Translations under genes and position numbers: made by a program
The notes under the pieces: model-generated
The model's input: only the letters and a program-made list of their open reading frames with translations
Told to the model about the DNA's origin: nothing
The model's database searches: none
In this document: piece by piece, positions 8,525 to 18,100 of the stretch
Layout: each line of letters starts with the position of its first letter
Position numbering within the stretch: position 1 is the stretch's first letter
NCBI RefSeq assembly: GCF_024518835.1
Contig: NZ_JANIGO010000003.1
Coordinates: 372,001-436,000 of the forward strand
Direction: 5' to 3'
From: Limnobacter humi
GTDB taxonomy: Bacteria > Pseudomonadota > Gammaproteobacteria > Burkholderiales > Burkholderiaceae_B
Length of the DNA: 64,000 nt

Positions 8525-9781
8525 ATGGATACCCAACTCGCCGACTGGATTAAAGACACGCCCGAGGGCCAAACCGCTGAAGCGATTTTGCGCAAATGCG
8601 TGCACTGCGGATTTTGCACCGCCACCTGCCCCACCTACCAAATTCTGGGTGATGAACTCGACAGCCCGCGCGGCCGCATTTACCTCATCAAACAAGTGTT
8701 GGAAGGCAAACAAGTCACGCGCAAAACACAACAACACCTGGACCGCTGCCTCACCTGCCGCAATTGTGAAACCACCTGCCCGTCGGGCGTGAAGTACGGT
8801 CAGTTGATCGACATTGGCCGCAAGGTGGTCGATGAAAAAGTGGACCGTCCTGCTGGCGAGCAGTTCAAGCGCAATGCCCTCAAAACCCTCATGACCACAC
8901 CGGCGCTGTTCAACACCGGCATGGCCATGGGCAAGGCAGTGCGCGGCATTCTGCCCGCCAGCATCAAGGCCAAAGTACCGGCCAGCCGTTACAACCCGGG
9001 CTTTGCCAGCAACACGCACAGCCGCAAGGTGATTTTGTTGAAGGGCTGCGTGCAGCCCGCCATGGTGCCGTCCATCGACAATGCCACCTCCGTCATTCTG
9101 AATGCACTCCAGATTGAAAGCCTCGTGGTGTCGGAAAGTGGCTGCTGTGGCGCGGTGAAATTTCACCTGAACGATCACGACGGCGGCAAGGCCCAAATGA
9201 AAGCCAATATCGACGCCTGGTACCCGCTGCTGGCCAGCGGCCAAGCCGAAGCCCTGGTGATGAATGCATCGGGTTGTGGTGTGACCGTGCGCGAATACCA
9301 CCACCACTTCGAGCACGATCCAGCCTACGCAGCCAAAGCCAAGCTGGTGTCCGACAAAACCATGGACATCGGTGAGTTCTTGCTGAAACAACAAACCGAA
9401 TCGATCAGCGCTTTGAGCAACACCGTCAAAGCGGCCATGGTCCAGCAACGCATTCCCCAACGCATTGCCTTCCACCCGCCCTGCACTTTGCAGCATGGTC
9501 AACAATTGAAAGGCGTGGTGGAAGGTTTGTTGGTCAAGCTCGGCTTTGAACTCACACCAGTGGCTGAAAGCCACCTGTGCTGCGGCTCTGCCGGCACCTA
9601 CTCTGTGCTGCAGCCCGAGCTTTCAAGCCAGTTGAAACAACGCAAACTCAACAACCTGATGGCCGGGAAACCACAAGCGATCGCCTCGTCCAACATCGGT
9701 TGCTTAACGCACCTGGAAGGCAGCGCCAATGTGGACGTGCGCCATTGGGTGGAGTGGGTTGCGCAAGCGCTGTCGTCGTAA
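8525..9781 (+). CDS. glcF: Glycolate oxidase iron-sulfur subunit GlcF
   Basis: GlcF is the iron-sulfur subunit that passes electrons from the flavin subunits toward the membrane quinone pool. Two 4Fe-4S ferredoxin motifs are near the N-terminus: CVHCGFCTATCPTYQ and CLTCRNCETTCPSGV. Two CCG-type cysteine-rich domains follow (ESGCCGAVKFH and ESHLCCGSAGTYS), as expected for heterodisulfide-reductase-like subunits. Length is 418 residues, close to the usual size. It closes the glcDEF operon and converges with the small peptidase gene, with only ten bases between the stop codons and no obvious terminator. Confidence 0.95.
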   Translation: MDTQLADWIKDTPEGQTAEAILRKCVHCGFCTATCPTYQILGDELDSPRGRIYLIKQVLEGKQVTRKTQQHLDRCLTCRNCETTCPSGVKYGQLIDIGRKVVDEKVDRPAGEQFKRNALKTLMTTPALFNTGMAMGKAVRGILPASIKAKVPASRYNPGFASNTHSRKVILLKGCVQPAMVPSIDNATSVILNALQIESLVVSESGCCGAVKFHLNDHDGGKAQMKANIDAWYPLLASGQAEALVMNASGCGVTVREYHHHFEHDPAYAAKAKLVSDKTMDIGEFLLKQQTESISALSNTVKAAMVQQRIPQRIAFHPPCTLQHGQQLKGVVEGLLVKLGFELTPVAESHLCCGSAGTYSVLQPELSSQLKQRKLNNLMAGKPQAIASSNIGCLTHLEGSANVDVRHWVEWVAQALSS

Positions 9782-9791
9782 AATCGAGGGT

Positions 9792-10373
9792 TTATGGTGC
9801 GTTGCCGGCGCAAATCACCTTGCGCCGCTGGTAAAACCCCGGGTGTGAATTCGTGATGGGCATCATGGCGAATTCACCGCCATCAATGCTTCGCAACACA
9901 TCCTCGGTACAGGCTTGCACACCGAGCTGAGCCAGCCACTTTCGGGCCTGCTCATCAGCATCCAGCTCAAACTGCCGGTTCACCGTGTTCAACTGCTCCA
10001 TCAGAACTGGTTGCGTCTCCAGTGCGTCAAACGCACGGTCGGGGTCGGGTAGTCCCACCAACGCCATGGCTTTTTCGCCCAGCTTTTTCTGATGGTGCAT
10101 GTGCACGTGGGCATACTCGTGCGCCACCATGAACAGCACGGCATCGGCTTGTAACTGGCTTAAAAAGTCGGGGTCCACGGTCAGCTCCGGTGGTGAGCTT
10201 TCCTCATTCACAAAAGCGCGACTGTAAGTTTTCGCAACCGCGATTTTCAGGTGTAACCCTGGCACCACCGCCTGCAACTTGGACAGGGTTGAATCCAGAT
10301 CGCGGCTGGATGCCGCATGAGTTGGCATTGCAAGCAATGCAAACAAACCACACACCACGCGCTTGAACACCAT
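9792..10373 (-). CDS. Small exported M48-type zinc metallopeptidase
   Basis: A 193-residue predicted exported protease. The start at 10373 has GAGG seven bases upstream and gives a clear signal peptide (VCGLFALLAMPTHA, cleavage near AHA). The catalytic zinc motif is HEYAH, followed by a downstream ELDADEQA, which supplies the third ligand as in M48 peptidases (ExxxD). A cysteine near the C-terminus may pair with another in a disulfide. It is much shorter than HtpX or BepA and lacks their membrane or TPR segments. It lies 53 bases downstream of nasS on the same strand and may be read through from it, but a nitrogen role is not implied. Confidence 0.72.
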   Translation of the reverse strand: MVFKRVVCGLFALLAMPTHAASSRDLDSTLSKLQAVVPGLHLKIAVAKTYSRAFVNEESSPPELTVDPDFLSQLQADAVLFMVAHEYAHVHMHHQKKLGEKAMALVGLPDPDRAFDALETQPVLMEQLNTVNRQFELDADEQARKWLAQLGVQACTEDVLRSIDGGEFAMMPITNSHPGFYQRRKVICAGNAP

Positions 10374-10426
10374 TCCACCCTCGCCACCAGCGGACACCTG
10401 TGCACAGTGTAAATCAATCCATGGGA

Positions 10427-11425
10427 TCAACCCATGACGTTGAACACCTCTTTGACACGGTCAAATCCATCCAGAGACTGAGCACCCAAGGGGCCACACA
10501 GGCTTTGGGTCTCCAGCCACAGGGTCTCCAGCATCTGCAAATCAGCCTGCGACAGCGGTTGACCATCAAACGTGAGCGCTGGCACGGCAGGGTTAATCAC
10601 CGGCGTGTTAAGCAAGGCCCGCTCCAACAGGTCGGCCGGTACATTGGCGAATTCAGCCATCGACAACCACTGGGCGGCTTGCCGGCGATTGGCCTCGCCT
10701 TCCTGCAGCCAATGGCAGGCCGTTTGTACCACCCGAACCACAGCATCCCGTTGGGGCGCATTGGCGTAGGCCCACGCCGTGGAAAAACCCAGAACCTTCT
10801 CCGGCGCATCTGGCCACAATTGGCTTGACGTGGCCACCATGTGCCCCACGCGCTGACTCACCGCCAGCGAACCCCATGGCTCACCAGCGCAAAATGCATC
10901 CACCTCACCCGTGCGCAGGGCTTGCACCATGCGAATGGGCGGCAGTGCTTCAAAGCGCACATCCACATCCGGGTCCACGCCCTGTGCTTTCAACCACCGG
11001 CGCAACTGAAGTGTGTGCATCGAAAAGCGAAACACCGTACCAAATACCAAGGGTTCTAGCCCCTGCGCCTTGCGGGCACGCAGGGCATCACCCAACGTGT
11101 AGTCCACCGTGACCGCCTGCAATACTTCCCACAGCGCGTTGGACACCGTCACACCATTACCGCCACGGCTCAATACCAAAGGCGCGCGAATGGACTTTCG
11201 AGGTGACCCACCCAAACCCAACTCCACGGCAATGGCCATGGGGGCCAACATGTGGGCGGCCTGTATCTCGCCGTATACCAGCTTGTCACGCAACGTGGCC
11301 CAGGAGGGCTGACGCTCCAGCACCACGTCCATACCAGCCCGAGCAAACAGGCTCAAGTGTTGAGCCACAACGAATGGGGCTGAGTCCGTGAGTGCCAAAA
11401 TTCCGATTTTTAATGCAGCACTCAT
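10427..11425 (-). CDS. nasS: NasS-type nitrate/nitrite sensor (NrtA/CmpA-like binding fold, cytoplasmic)
   Basis: A 332-residue protein with the fold of nitrate-transport binding proteins (NrtA/CmpA family). There is no signal peptide: the N-terminus goes straight into LKIGILALTDSAPFVVA. This is the known hallmark of NasS, the cytoplasmic sensor that holds the ANTAR protein NasT inactive until nitrate or nitrite binds. Conserved pieces include MLAPMAIAVELGLGG and FCAGEPWGS. Its start codon shares one base with the nasT stop codon (TGATG), so the pair is translationally coupled. The likely target is the nirB leader at 817-955. A transporter binding subunit is the alternative, but no permease or ATPase lies beside it. 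Confidence 0.88.
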   Translation of the reverse strand: MSAALKIGILALTDSAPFVVAQHLSLFARAGMDVVLERQPSWATLRDKLVYGEIQAAHMLAPMAIAVELGLGGSPRKSIRAPLVLSRGGNGVTVSNALWEVLQAVTVDYTLGDALRARKAQGLEPLVFGTVFRFSMHTLQLRRWLKAQGVDPDVDVRFEALPPIRMVQALRTGEVDAFCAGEPWGSLAVSQRVGHMVATSSQLWPDAPEKVLGFSTAWAYANAPQRDAVVRVVQTACHWLQEGEANRRQAAQWLSMAEFANVPADLLERALLNTPVINPAVPALTFDGQPLSQADLQMLETLWLETQSLCGPLGAQSLDGFDRVKEVFNVMG

Positions 11426-12063
11426 CAGAGTCCGCCTCCATCCAACATCTCAAATACCTCGATGACACTGCGCGCGGTGTCTACCAGGCGCTGATTGCGT
11501 TCCATCGCCAACTTCCGCATGGCGTGGTAGGCCTGATCTTCCGAAAAATTTCGGTGCTTCATCAACAAACCCTTGGCCTTGTCGATTAATTTGCGATCCG
11601 CCAGTTGTTCCTTGGTTTGCTGAAGCTCGGCCTTCAAGGCCTGAAATTCGCGGAATCGCGCCACCGCCACCTGAATGATGGGCCGCACCCTGTCTGGGTT
11701 CATACCATCGGCCACGTAAGCACTCACACCCGCGCGAATCGCCCCCGCAATCGTGTCTTCATCGTCTTCACCCGAAAACAAAATCACAGGCTTGGGATTG
11801 CTGCGGGACAGCACTGCCATGTTCTCCAGGCTGTCACGGTCTGGCGAATCCATGTCGACAATCACGATATCCGGTGCGCTGGCCGCCACATGTTCGGCCA
11901 GGCGATGAGTGGACGTCAGCCGGGATACGAGTTCGTAACCAGCATCCAGCAAAGCACGTTCCAGAATGGCGGCGCGTCCAGGTTCTTCATCAATCAGCAG
12001 AACGCGCAAAGGCCCACTGCTGCTGGTCGACTTGGGCGCGCCCGGTTTCCCTTTGTTGGGCAT
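11425..12063 (-). CDS. nasT: NasT-type ANTAR response regulator (RNA-binding antiterminator)
   Basis: A 212-residue two-domain regulator. Residues about 18-135 form a receiver domain (VLLIDEEPGRAAILERAL, IVIVDMDSPDRD). The C-terminal ~60 residues form an ANTAR RNA-binding helix bundle (IDKAKGLLMKHRNFSEDQAY, then HAMRKLAMERNQ). Family members are antiterminators that bind RNA with two hexaloop hairpins and let transcription pass a leader terminator. The nirB leader in this window has exactly those elements. The gene is coupled to nasS by a one-base overlap, with nasT first. A weak GGAAA lies before the start. Confidence 0.92.
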   Translation of the reverse strand: MPNKGKPGAPKSTSSSGPLRVLLIDEEPGRAAILERALLDAGYELVSRLTSTHRLAEHVAASAPDIVIVDMDSPDRDSLENMAVLSRSNPKPVILFSGEDDEDTIAGAIRAGVSAYVADGMNPDRVRPIIQVAVARFREFQALKAELQQTKEQLADRKLIDKAKGLLMKHRNFSEDQAYHAMRKLAMERNQRLVDTARSVIEVFEMLDGGGL

Positions 12064-12094
12064 GGCAATTTCCAGGTGGTGTAATTCAGGTTCT

Positions 12095-12124
12095 TGGGGG
12101 GCCGATCATTGCCGACCCCATCCA
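12095..12124 (-). terminator. Hairpin between pdxH and nasT
   Basis: On the minus strand GGGGTCG pairs with CGGCCCC around an eight-base loop, shortly after the pdxH stop. No T-run follows, so termination is uncertain; it may act on pdxH transcripts. Confidence 0.35.
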
Positions 12125-12145
12125 GTGATGGTTCATCCAATGCAA

Positions 12146-12799
12146 TTACGGTGCCAAGCGGGCAATCGCCCAAACCGGGTCGACACCATCGGCGCTCAGC
12201 GTGTAGGCCAAACGGTCATGCAGCCGGGAAGGCCGTCCTTGCCAAAACTCAAAATAATCGGGCACCAATCGATAACCGCCCCAAAATGGGGGGCGATCCA
12301 CCGGGTCACCTTGTTGCTCCGCACGGGCTTGGTGCACGCGGGCTTCTAGTGCATCACGGCTTTCTATCACCTGGCTTTGTGGCGAAGCCCACGCACCCAA
12401 ACGGCTACCGGCTGGCCGCGAACGGTAATACGCGTCCGACTCGGCTTCGCTCACCTTCTCCACCCGCCCCTCGATGCGCACCTGGCGCTCCAGCTCGGTC
12501 CAGTGAAACAGCAAAGCCGCATGCGGATTGGCGTCCAATTCCTGCCCCTTTCGGCTGGCATAGTTGGTAAAAAACGTGAAGCCCCGTGCATCCACCCCTT
12601 TGATGAGCACAATGCGGGCTGCGGGCCGACCTTGTGCATTCACAGTGGCCAGCGTCATGGCATTGGGTTCGGGCAGTTCCGCCTTCAACGCCTCGTCAAA
12701 CCAACGGGCAAACAGGTCAAACGGGTTGGGCAAGGCATCCGCCTCGTCCAGCGTGGCCATGGTGTAATCCTTTCTCAAATCAGCAATCGCGGTCGGCAT
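12146..12799 (-). CDS. pdxH: Pyridoxamine 5'-phosphate oxidase PdxH
   Basis: PdxH is the FMN enzyme that oxidises pyridoxamine or pyridoxine phosphate to pyridoxal phosphate, the last step of vitamin B6 synthesis and salvage. The 217-residue length is standard. Signatures: LRKDY near the N-terminus, [34 protein letters not shown], then [19 protein letters not shown] and the C-terminal [16 protein letters not shown] followed by RLHDR, which holds the active-site Arg and His. Start at 12799 is chosen for GGAG six bases upstream; a GTG four codons earlier is possible. It is divergent from xerD. Confidence 0.96.
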   Translation of the reverse strand: MPTAIADLRKDYTMATLDEADALPNPFDLFARWFDEALKAELPEPNAMTLATVNAQGRPAARIVLIKGVDARGFTFFTNYASRKGQELDANPHAALLFHWTELERQVRIEGRVEKVSEAESDAYYRSRPAGSRLGAWASPQSQVIESRDALEARVHQARAEQQGDPVDRPPFWGGYRLVPDYFEFWQGRPSRLHDRLAYTLSADGVDPVWAIARLAP

Positions 12800-12860
12800 G
12801 CAAAACTCCACTGCAAATCAAAACGGTATGATGAACATTCTTGCACGAGGCCAGCCAGGC

Positions 12861-13784
12861 ATGCACAGCAACGCCGAACTCATCACCGATTTTTGTACCA
12901 GCCTGCTGCTGGAAGACGGGCTGTCGAACAACAGCCTGAGCGCCTACAAAAGCGACCTGGCACAGTTTTCCGATTGGCTGATTGCGCACTTTGACAGCGA
13001 CCAATCGCCCAACACCAGTACCAGCCTGCTGAACACCAACACCGAGCAATTGCGCAACTACATTTTCGACCTGCAAGGCTTAAAGCCCAGCAGCCTGAAC
13101 CGCAAAACCAGCAGCCTAAAACGCTTCTACCTGTGGCTGCGAAGCACCCACCGCCGCAGCGACAACCCAGCGCTGCCCTTGAACAGTGCCAAACAGGGCT
13201 TGCGCGTGCCCAAAACCCTGAGCGAAACCGATGTGGTCAACCTGGTGAACGCACCCGATGTTCACACCCCCCAAGGCGTGCGCGACAAAGCCATGTTGGA
13301 ATTGATGTACGCCAGCGGGTTGCGCGTGAGTGAGTTGGTAAACCTGCCTTTGCAGGCCATCGACCTGACCGCTGGCGCCTTGAAGGTGCTCGGCAAAGGT
13401 AACAAAGAACGGTTGGTGCCCATGGGGGAACCCGCCAGGCTGGCGGTGCTGTTGTACCTGGGGCACACCCGGGGCGAACTGTTGCACGGCAAAACCTGCG
13501 ACCAGTTGTTCGTCACGCACCTGGGTGGTCCCATGACACGCCAGGCCTTTTGGAAAAACATCAAACGCTATGCCCTGTTGGCTGGCATTCGCAGCCCCAT
13601 GAGCCCCCATGTGTTGCGGCATGCCTTTGCCACCCACCTGCTGAACCATGGGGCCGATTTGCGGGTGGTACAACTGCTGCTGGGGCATGCCGACATTTCC
13701 ACCACGCAAATCTACACCCACGTGGCCAAAGAGCAATTGCACCAATTGTTGAATAACAGCCACCCCCTGGGGCGTGGCCATTAG
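12861..13784 (+). CDS. xerD: Tyrosine recombinase XerD
   Basis: XerD with XerC resolves chromosome dimers at dif. The 307-residue protein has the SAM-like N-terminal DNA-binding domain (LLEDGLSNNSLSAYKSDL) and the catalytic domain. Active residues are all visible: Arg in ASGLRVSELV, Lys in GKGNKERLVP, His-x-x-Arg in SPHVLRHAFATH, His in LGHADISTTQIYTH, and the Tyr five residues later. Start at 12861 fits the family length; in-frame ATGs at 12828 and 12831 would add about ten residues. XerD is preferred over XerC because of the NxxSLxAYxxDL and LNHGADLRVVQ patterns, but this is not certain from one sequence. No phage genes are near it. Confidence 0.9.
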   Translation: MHSNAELITDFCTSLLLEDGLSNNSLSAYKSDLAQFSDWLIAHFDSDQSPNTSTSLLNTNTEQLRNYIFDLQGLKPSSLNRKTSSLKRFYLWLRSTHRRSDNPALPLNSAKQGLRVPKTLSETDVVNLVNAPDVHTPQGVRDKAMLELMYASGLRVSELVNLPLQAIDLTAGALKVLGKGNKERLVPMGEPARLAVLLYLGHTRGELLHGKTCDQLFVTHLGGPMTRQAFWKNIKRYALLAGIRSPMSPHVLRHAFATHLLNHGADLRVVQLLLGHADISTTQIYTHVAKEQLHQLLNNSHPLGRGH

Positions 13785-13797
13785 GTGGGTTCAAACT

Positions 13798-14355
13798 TTA
13801 GGCTCGCAAACGCTGCTGCGCACGTGGGTTGGGAGAGTGATCGTCATCAGAACCACCATCCCGAGGGCGTGGTTGTACACCAGGTTTGCACACACTGGGG
13901 GGTGAGCCATATTCCCGGGTTTGTGTGGAGGCGGCAGAACCCGGCGTGAGGGCATTGAACGCTGGCAGCAAGACGCGTGCAACCGGACGCTGAGGCTGCC
14001 CGCCAAACTGATGAACACCAGGCCCCAGGCGCTGGGGAGCCGGCGGCGCAACCGGTGCAGCACCCATCACATGCGCGTGCAGATTGTCCCAAAACAACTG
14101 ATCCAAAGGCAGCACGGGGGGCAGTATTTGATCAGGCGGTGTGTGTGGAGAACCATTTGGAACAGGCAAGGCATCTGCCAGATCTTGCGCGGCCTGTGCC
14201 AGGGGAGCAGGTGGCGGCTGAACAGCCACAGGATTTCCAGCCAAGTGAGGCATGGGCGCCAGAATCGGCGGCAAATTCAACCAAGGTGCATCGGCATGGT
14301 TGCCCGGGTTGAGGTTATTGAACAGGTTTGCAGGGTTGTTCGGGTTAATGTTCAT
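13798..14355 (-). CDS. Proline- and asparagine-rich orphan protein
   Basis: A 185-residue protein I do not recognise. The first 30 residues are Asn/Pro/Leu-rich (NINPNNPANLFNNLNPGN). The middle is proline-rich (LNLPPILAPMPHLAG, VQPPPAPLAQAAQDLADALP), and the C-terminus is hydrophilic and charged (RPRDGGSDDDH). There is no signal peptide, membrane segment or metal motif, and it is probably largely disordered. A GAG lies about eight bases before the ATG; a GTG 11 codons earlier is also possible. It converges with xerD (13 bases apart) and is divergent from plsY. It resembles the orphan genes at 15.2-19.1 kb in being without known domains and in orientation. Confidence 0.55.
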   Translation of the reverse strand: MNINPNNPANLFNNLNPGNHADAPWLNLPPILAPMPHLAGNPVAVQPPPAPLAQAAQDLADALPVPNGSPHTPPDQILPPVLPLDQLFWDNLHAHVMGAAPVAPPAPQRLGPGVHQFGGQPQRPVARVLLPAFNALTPGSAASTQTREYGSPPSVCKPGVQPRPRDGGSDDDHSPNPRAQQRLRA

Positions 14356-14507
14356 CGCGGGCTCGTGATTTAAAAACTTAAGTGGCACACATGGCCAATC
14401 AGTTCACAGCGAATACGCGGGGTAACCCCATTACACCTCCTCACTTTGCGGCACAATAGCGTTGAACAGGCCTTCAACCAACAACAACAAACCGGAGACC
14501 CCACACC

Positions 14508-15116
14508 GTGATTGCCTACATTGCCGCTCTCGTGATTGCTTACCTGATTGGATCTGTATCGTTTGCCGTGGTGGTGTCGAAATTTTCAGGCCTGGCCGAC
14601 CCCCGCACCTATGGTTCGAAAAACCCGGGTGCCACCAACGTGCTGCGCAGCGGCAACAAAAAAGCCGCCTTGTTCACCCTGCTGGGCGACGCGTTGAAGG
14701 GCACGCTGGCCGTGGGGCTGGCTTACCACTTTCAAGACACCTACCAGTTCACCCAAAGCGATGTGGCCTGGGTTGGCTTGGCCGCTTTTATTGGCCACCT
14801 GTACCCCATCTTCTTCAAATTTGAAGGTGGCAAAGGCGTGGCCACAGCACTGGGCGTGCTGCTGGGCCTCAACTGGGTGCTGGGCCTAGCCACTGCAGTC
14901 ACTTGGTTGGTGATTGCATACTTCTTCCGGTATTCGTCCCTGGCTGCCCTGGTGGCCAGCATTTTTGCCGTGTTTTACAACGCCTTGCTGTTTGGGCTGG
15001 ACGGCCAAGCCGCCGCGGTGCTGGTGATGGCAGCCCTGCTGGTGTACCGCCACAAGCAAAACATTGCCAACCTGATGGCGGGGAAGGAAAGCAAGATTGG
15101 GCAGAAAAAAGCCTAG
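14508..15116 (+). CDS. plsY: Glycerol-3-phosphate acyltransferase PlsY
   Basis: PlsY is the integral membrane enzyme that moves an acyl group from acyl-phosphate to glycerol-3-phosphate, the first step of phospholipid synthesis. The 202-residue length is usual. The three conserved PlsY loops are seen: IGSVSFAVVVSKFSGLADPR, YGSKNPGATNVLRSGNKKAA and FKFEGGKGVATALGVLLGLN. About five hydrophobic segments alternate with them. A GGAG lies upstream of the ATG at 14508. It stands alone between the proline-rich orphan (divergent) and the 1020-residue orphan (convergent). Confidence 0.96.
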   Translation: MIAYIAALVIAYLIGSVSFAVVVSKFSGLADPRTYGSKNPGATNVLRSGNKKAALFTLLGDALKGTLAVGLAYHFQDTYQFTQSDVAWVGLAAFIGHLYPIFFKFEGGKGVATALGVLLGLNWVLGLATAVTWLVIAYFFRYSSLAALVASIFAVFYNALLFGLDGQAAAVLVMAALLVYRHKQNIANLMAGKESKIGQKKA

Positions 15117-15192
15117 GTGTTTTGCCTTCAACTTGGTTGGATGGACGATTGAGCCTCGGCCCTGAAAGAGCCAACCGTTTCTGGGCTTCTTT

Positions 15193-18100
15193 CTAAGCAG
15201 GGTTTTGCACTGGCTTTGGATTTAGTTGACGGTATATCGCTTTGACTTCCTCAAATTTTTGATCAAAGTCTTCTTGGTTGCGTGAACTCAACATACCGAC
15301 GTAATGTTCAGCATACGCTGCAGTAAACCTACTGTGATTTGAGTCGAGTTTTGCGAGCTCTCGAATAAAAAATTCTCGTGTGACTTTTAATTTGCTCAGA
15401 TTTTCAGTTTCTTGTCGTGCCGAACCGTTGTCAAACCAAAGATCAGACGCCAAAGGCTCAACGACGTTATTGATCTTTTCACGGTCGGACAAAATATCGC
15501 AAACCTTATTTAAAAAGGAACTTTCTGCAGCCTTATAGTATTTGTTCTTACTTTGACCTATTAACTCAGGGTGACCCAAAATACTGTCGAGGCATATCTT
15601 TAATTTGCCAACGGACAACGCTTCCCCACCAGCGGTTGAACGTGTCAGCACATAACGTTCAATGCCTTTATAGGCATGTTCATCCAACAATATCCCACCT
15701 TCACCATACATCCTGGTCTTCTGGCCTGAACGAGATTCAGCTGGGAAAAAATCAGATAGAAGAGTGCCTTCACTTTGTGCTGTCCGTCGTGCAACAGTGG
15801 CCATTGAACGCGGCCTACTTGGATGCCCCGCAGAACCGACACGGTTACGATTTCTGTTGTCTACAACCACTGGCGGATTAGCGCCTACGGGACGAGTAAC
15901 TGCCACATTAGCTGGAGCGGGATTGTCGGCGAGATGAGTTAGGTTGGGCTCTTTCACAGCACTGTGAGCCACCACAAACGTCAACAATTTTTTGAAATTC
16001 TTGATTTCATCCACACTCGGTAAAGGTTGCCTCGGATTATTGGACAGGTGTGCAAACTTAATCAGTTGGGTAGACAGCAAACCGCCTGCACTGAGCTTTT
16101 CTTTTTCAGTGCCCGTGGCATTGTGCAGATCAAAAAACCGCAGTTGATCGACCGTTAACTTGGCGGTCAACACATCATCTCTGGCTGCGACAAACACCAG
16201 CTTGCCCACCTCAGCCAGTTCACCGTAAGTCCATTCTTTATTACCGTCGGCAAAACCAAGATTGTTTTCAAGTGCTGTTTTCACTTCGGCGGTGTTGGCG
16301 GCAAGCACATCACCAGCCGACTTCCTGATCATGCGCGCCAACAATGCATCACTCGTTTCCTCCATCATGCGGAGGCGGGCCGCGTTGGCACTGGGGCGTC
16401 CACTGACCGAATTGGGCATGCCATAGGACCACCAGCTCGCAATGTAGCGAATAATTCGGGCTGACCAATTTTTGTGGAACTGTAAGGAAGCTGTTTCAGC
16501 ACCAAGCCAACGGCGGGCGGGTCGGTTAATTTTTAACCCTTTTGAATACAAACCCTGATTGGCTTTGGTGGCCCGATCAAATTTTCGCGCGCTGAAACCA
16601 GCCTGCACAAACTTGGCCTGAAACAAATCATTGCTGGCCTGAGTCAATTGAGTATTAAATTCTTGTTGTTCTTTGGATTGGGGCTGTTGATCAGGATTCA
16701 AGGCAGGTGCTGTGGCAAACCGATACACGTGATCCACGAATTTCTTGTGATCATTTCGCAACGGAGAGGACCAATCCACGCTGTTGTTCACCTTCAACTT
16801 GACTTGATCGTCGTTAGCGGTGTTATCCCACACGAATGCAGAATCTCTTAAGGCGCGTGCGATGGTGCGTGCGCGCTTGTCGATGCCCCAGTCTGGCTTG
16901 GTGTGCTCAGCAATGGTCAACGCTTCCATGGCCTGCATCGCCTGGTTGGTGTACACCCGAAAACGCCCCTGACGCGCAAAGTCGTTTTTCATGTTCAACA
17001 CACTGGCGGAAAAACGGGGCAGTTGAACAGGCTGCTCACGCTTGCGGTATGCAGATGGAATGGTATCGTTGGCCGGCAACGCACGAGCAACGGGCAAACC
17101 CGCCATTAAACGCAAACCAACCTCGGGGGCTTTCAGCGTATACCCGTTCAAATGCTCAGGGCTGAAGCCCTTCAGTTCATCGGGGTTCATCAATTTCGCC
17201 ATCAAGGCAAAGGCGAATTCGTGTTTTAAATGAGCATCCGTGGACAATTCCGCCCGAAGAAACCGAAGCGACAACTGGGGAAGTACCCGACGGATTTCCG
17301 CTTCACTGAACCGTGAATCATTTGTTTTTTTATAGCTATTGATCAATTTGCGGAGCTGCTCTGTTTTCTCCGGAATGATGGCAGGTTCGGAACGCTCATG
17401 GTTGTTTAAACGCCCCCAAATGGCTTCATTTAGATTTTTAAACAGTTCAGCCAAACCCCTTGGGGTTATTACATCTGCAGAGGCCAATTTGTTGCCCAAC
17501 CAAGCCCGCAAGTTTCGCTCGTCAAGAGGCGCGGCAAATTTAAATTTTGACAACAGCGCATCTTCTAAACGTTCTAGCCGAGTCTTCGGTGGGTTTGACG
17601 CGTTGATGAAGAGGGTATCGTGAACTGACTTCACATAAGCACGACAAGTTTCTCTGTCGTAGTTCGCCAATCCGGGGCAGTTGAATTCACAAGCATTGTT
17701 AAAACCCAGTTTTTGGAAATTACGGTTATTACATTCCACAAGCATACGGGCAAACTCAAGCTTGCAATCTAAAGCAATCCGTTCGCCCAAAGCAGTTAGT
17801 GATCTATCGGGGTTGAGACAGGCACTCAGGGAAGTACCCGTTGACGTCAATACATTGTCAACAGCCTCCTTCATCAGCGAACTCTGAGTGTCAGTCCATG
17901 GGCGATCAGGCGCAGTTTTCAGTGGCTCCTTGACGATGGACTCAATAAAGTGGGTGAGCTGAGTATTTCTGGCTTCCACACCAGTTTCCGGTGGATCAGC
18001 ATTTAATGATTGCTTCAGCCTCGTCAGCAATTGTGGATTGGCTCGGGCCATGGAGGCCGCCAACTGACACCGGGTCTCGGGATCATTACTGTTACGCAGA

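Noticed and set aside
7316-9574. A 752-codon minus-strand frame opposite glcE and glcF
   Set aside because: It is fully antisense to two well-supported genes. Its translation is a His/Gly/Ala-rich string with no motif, as expected from the mirror frame of GC-rich coding DNA.
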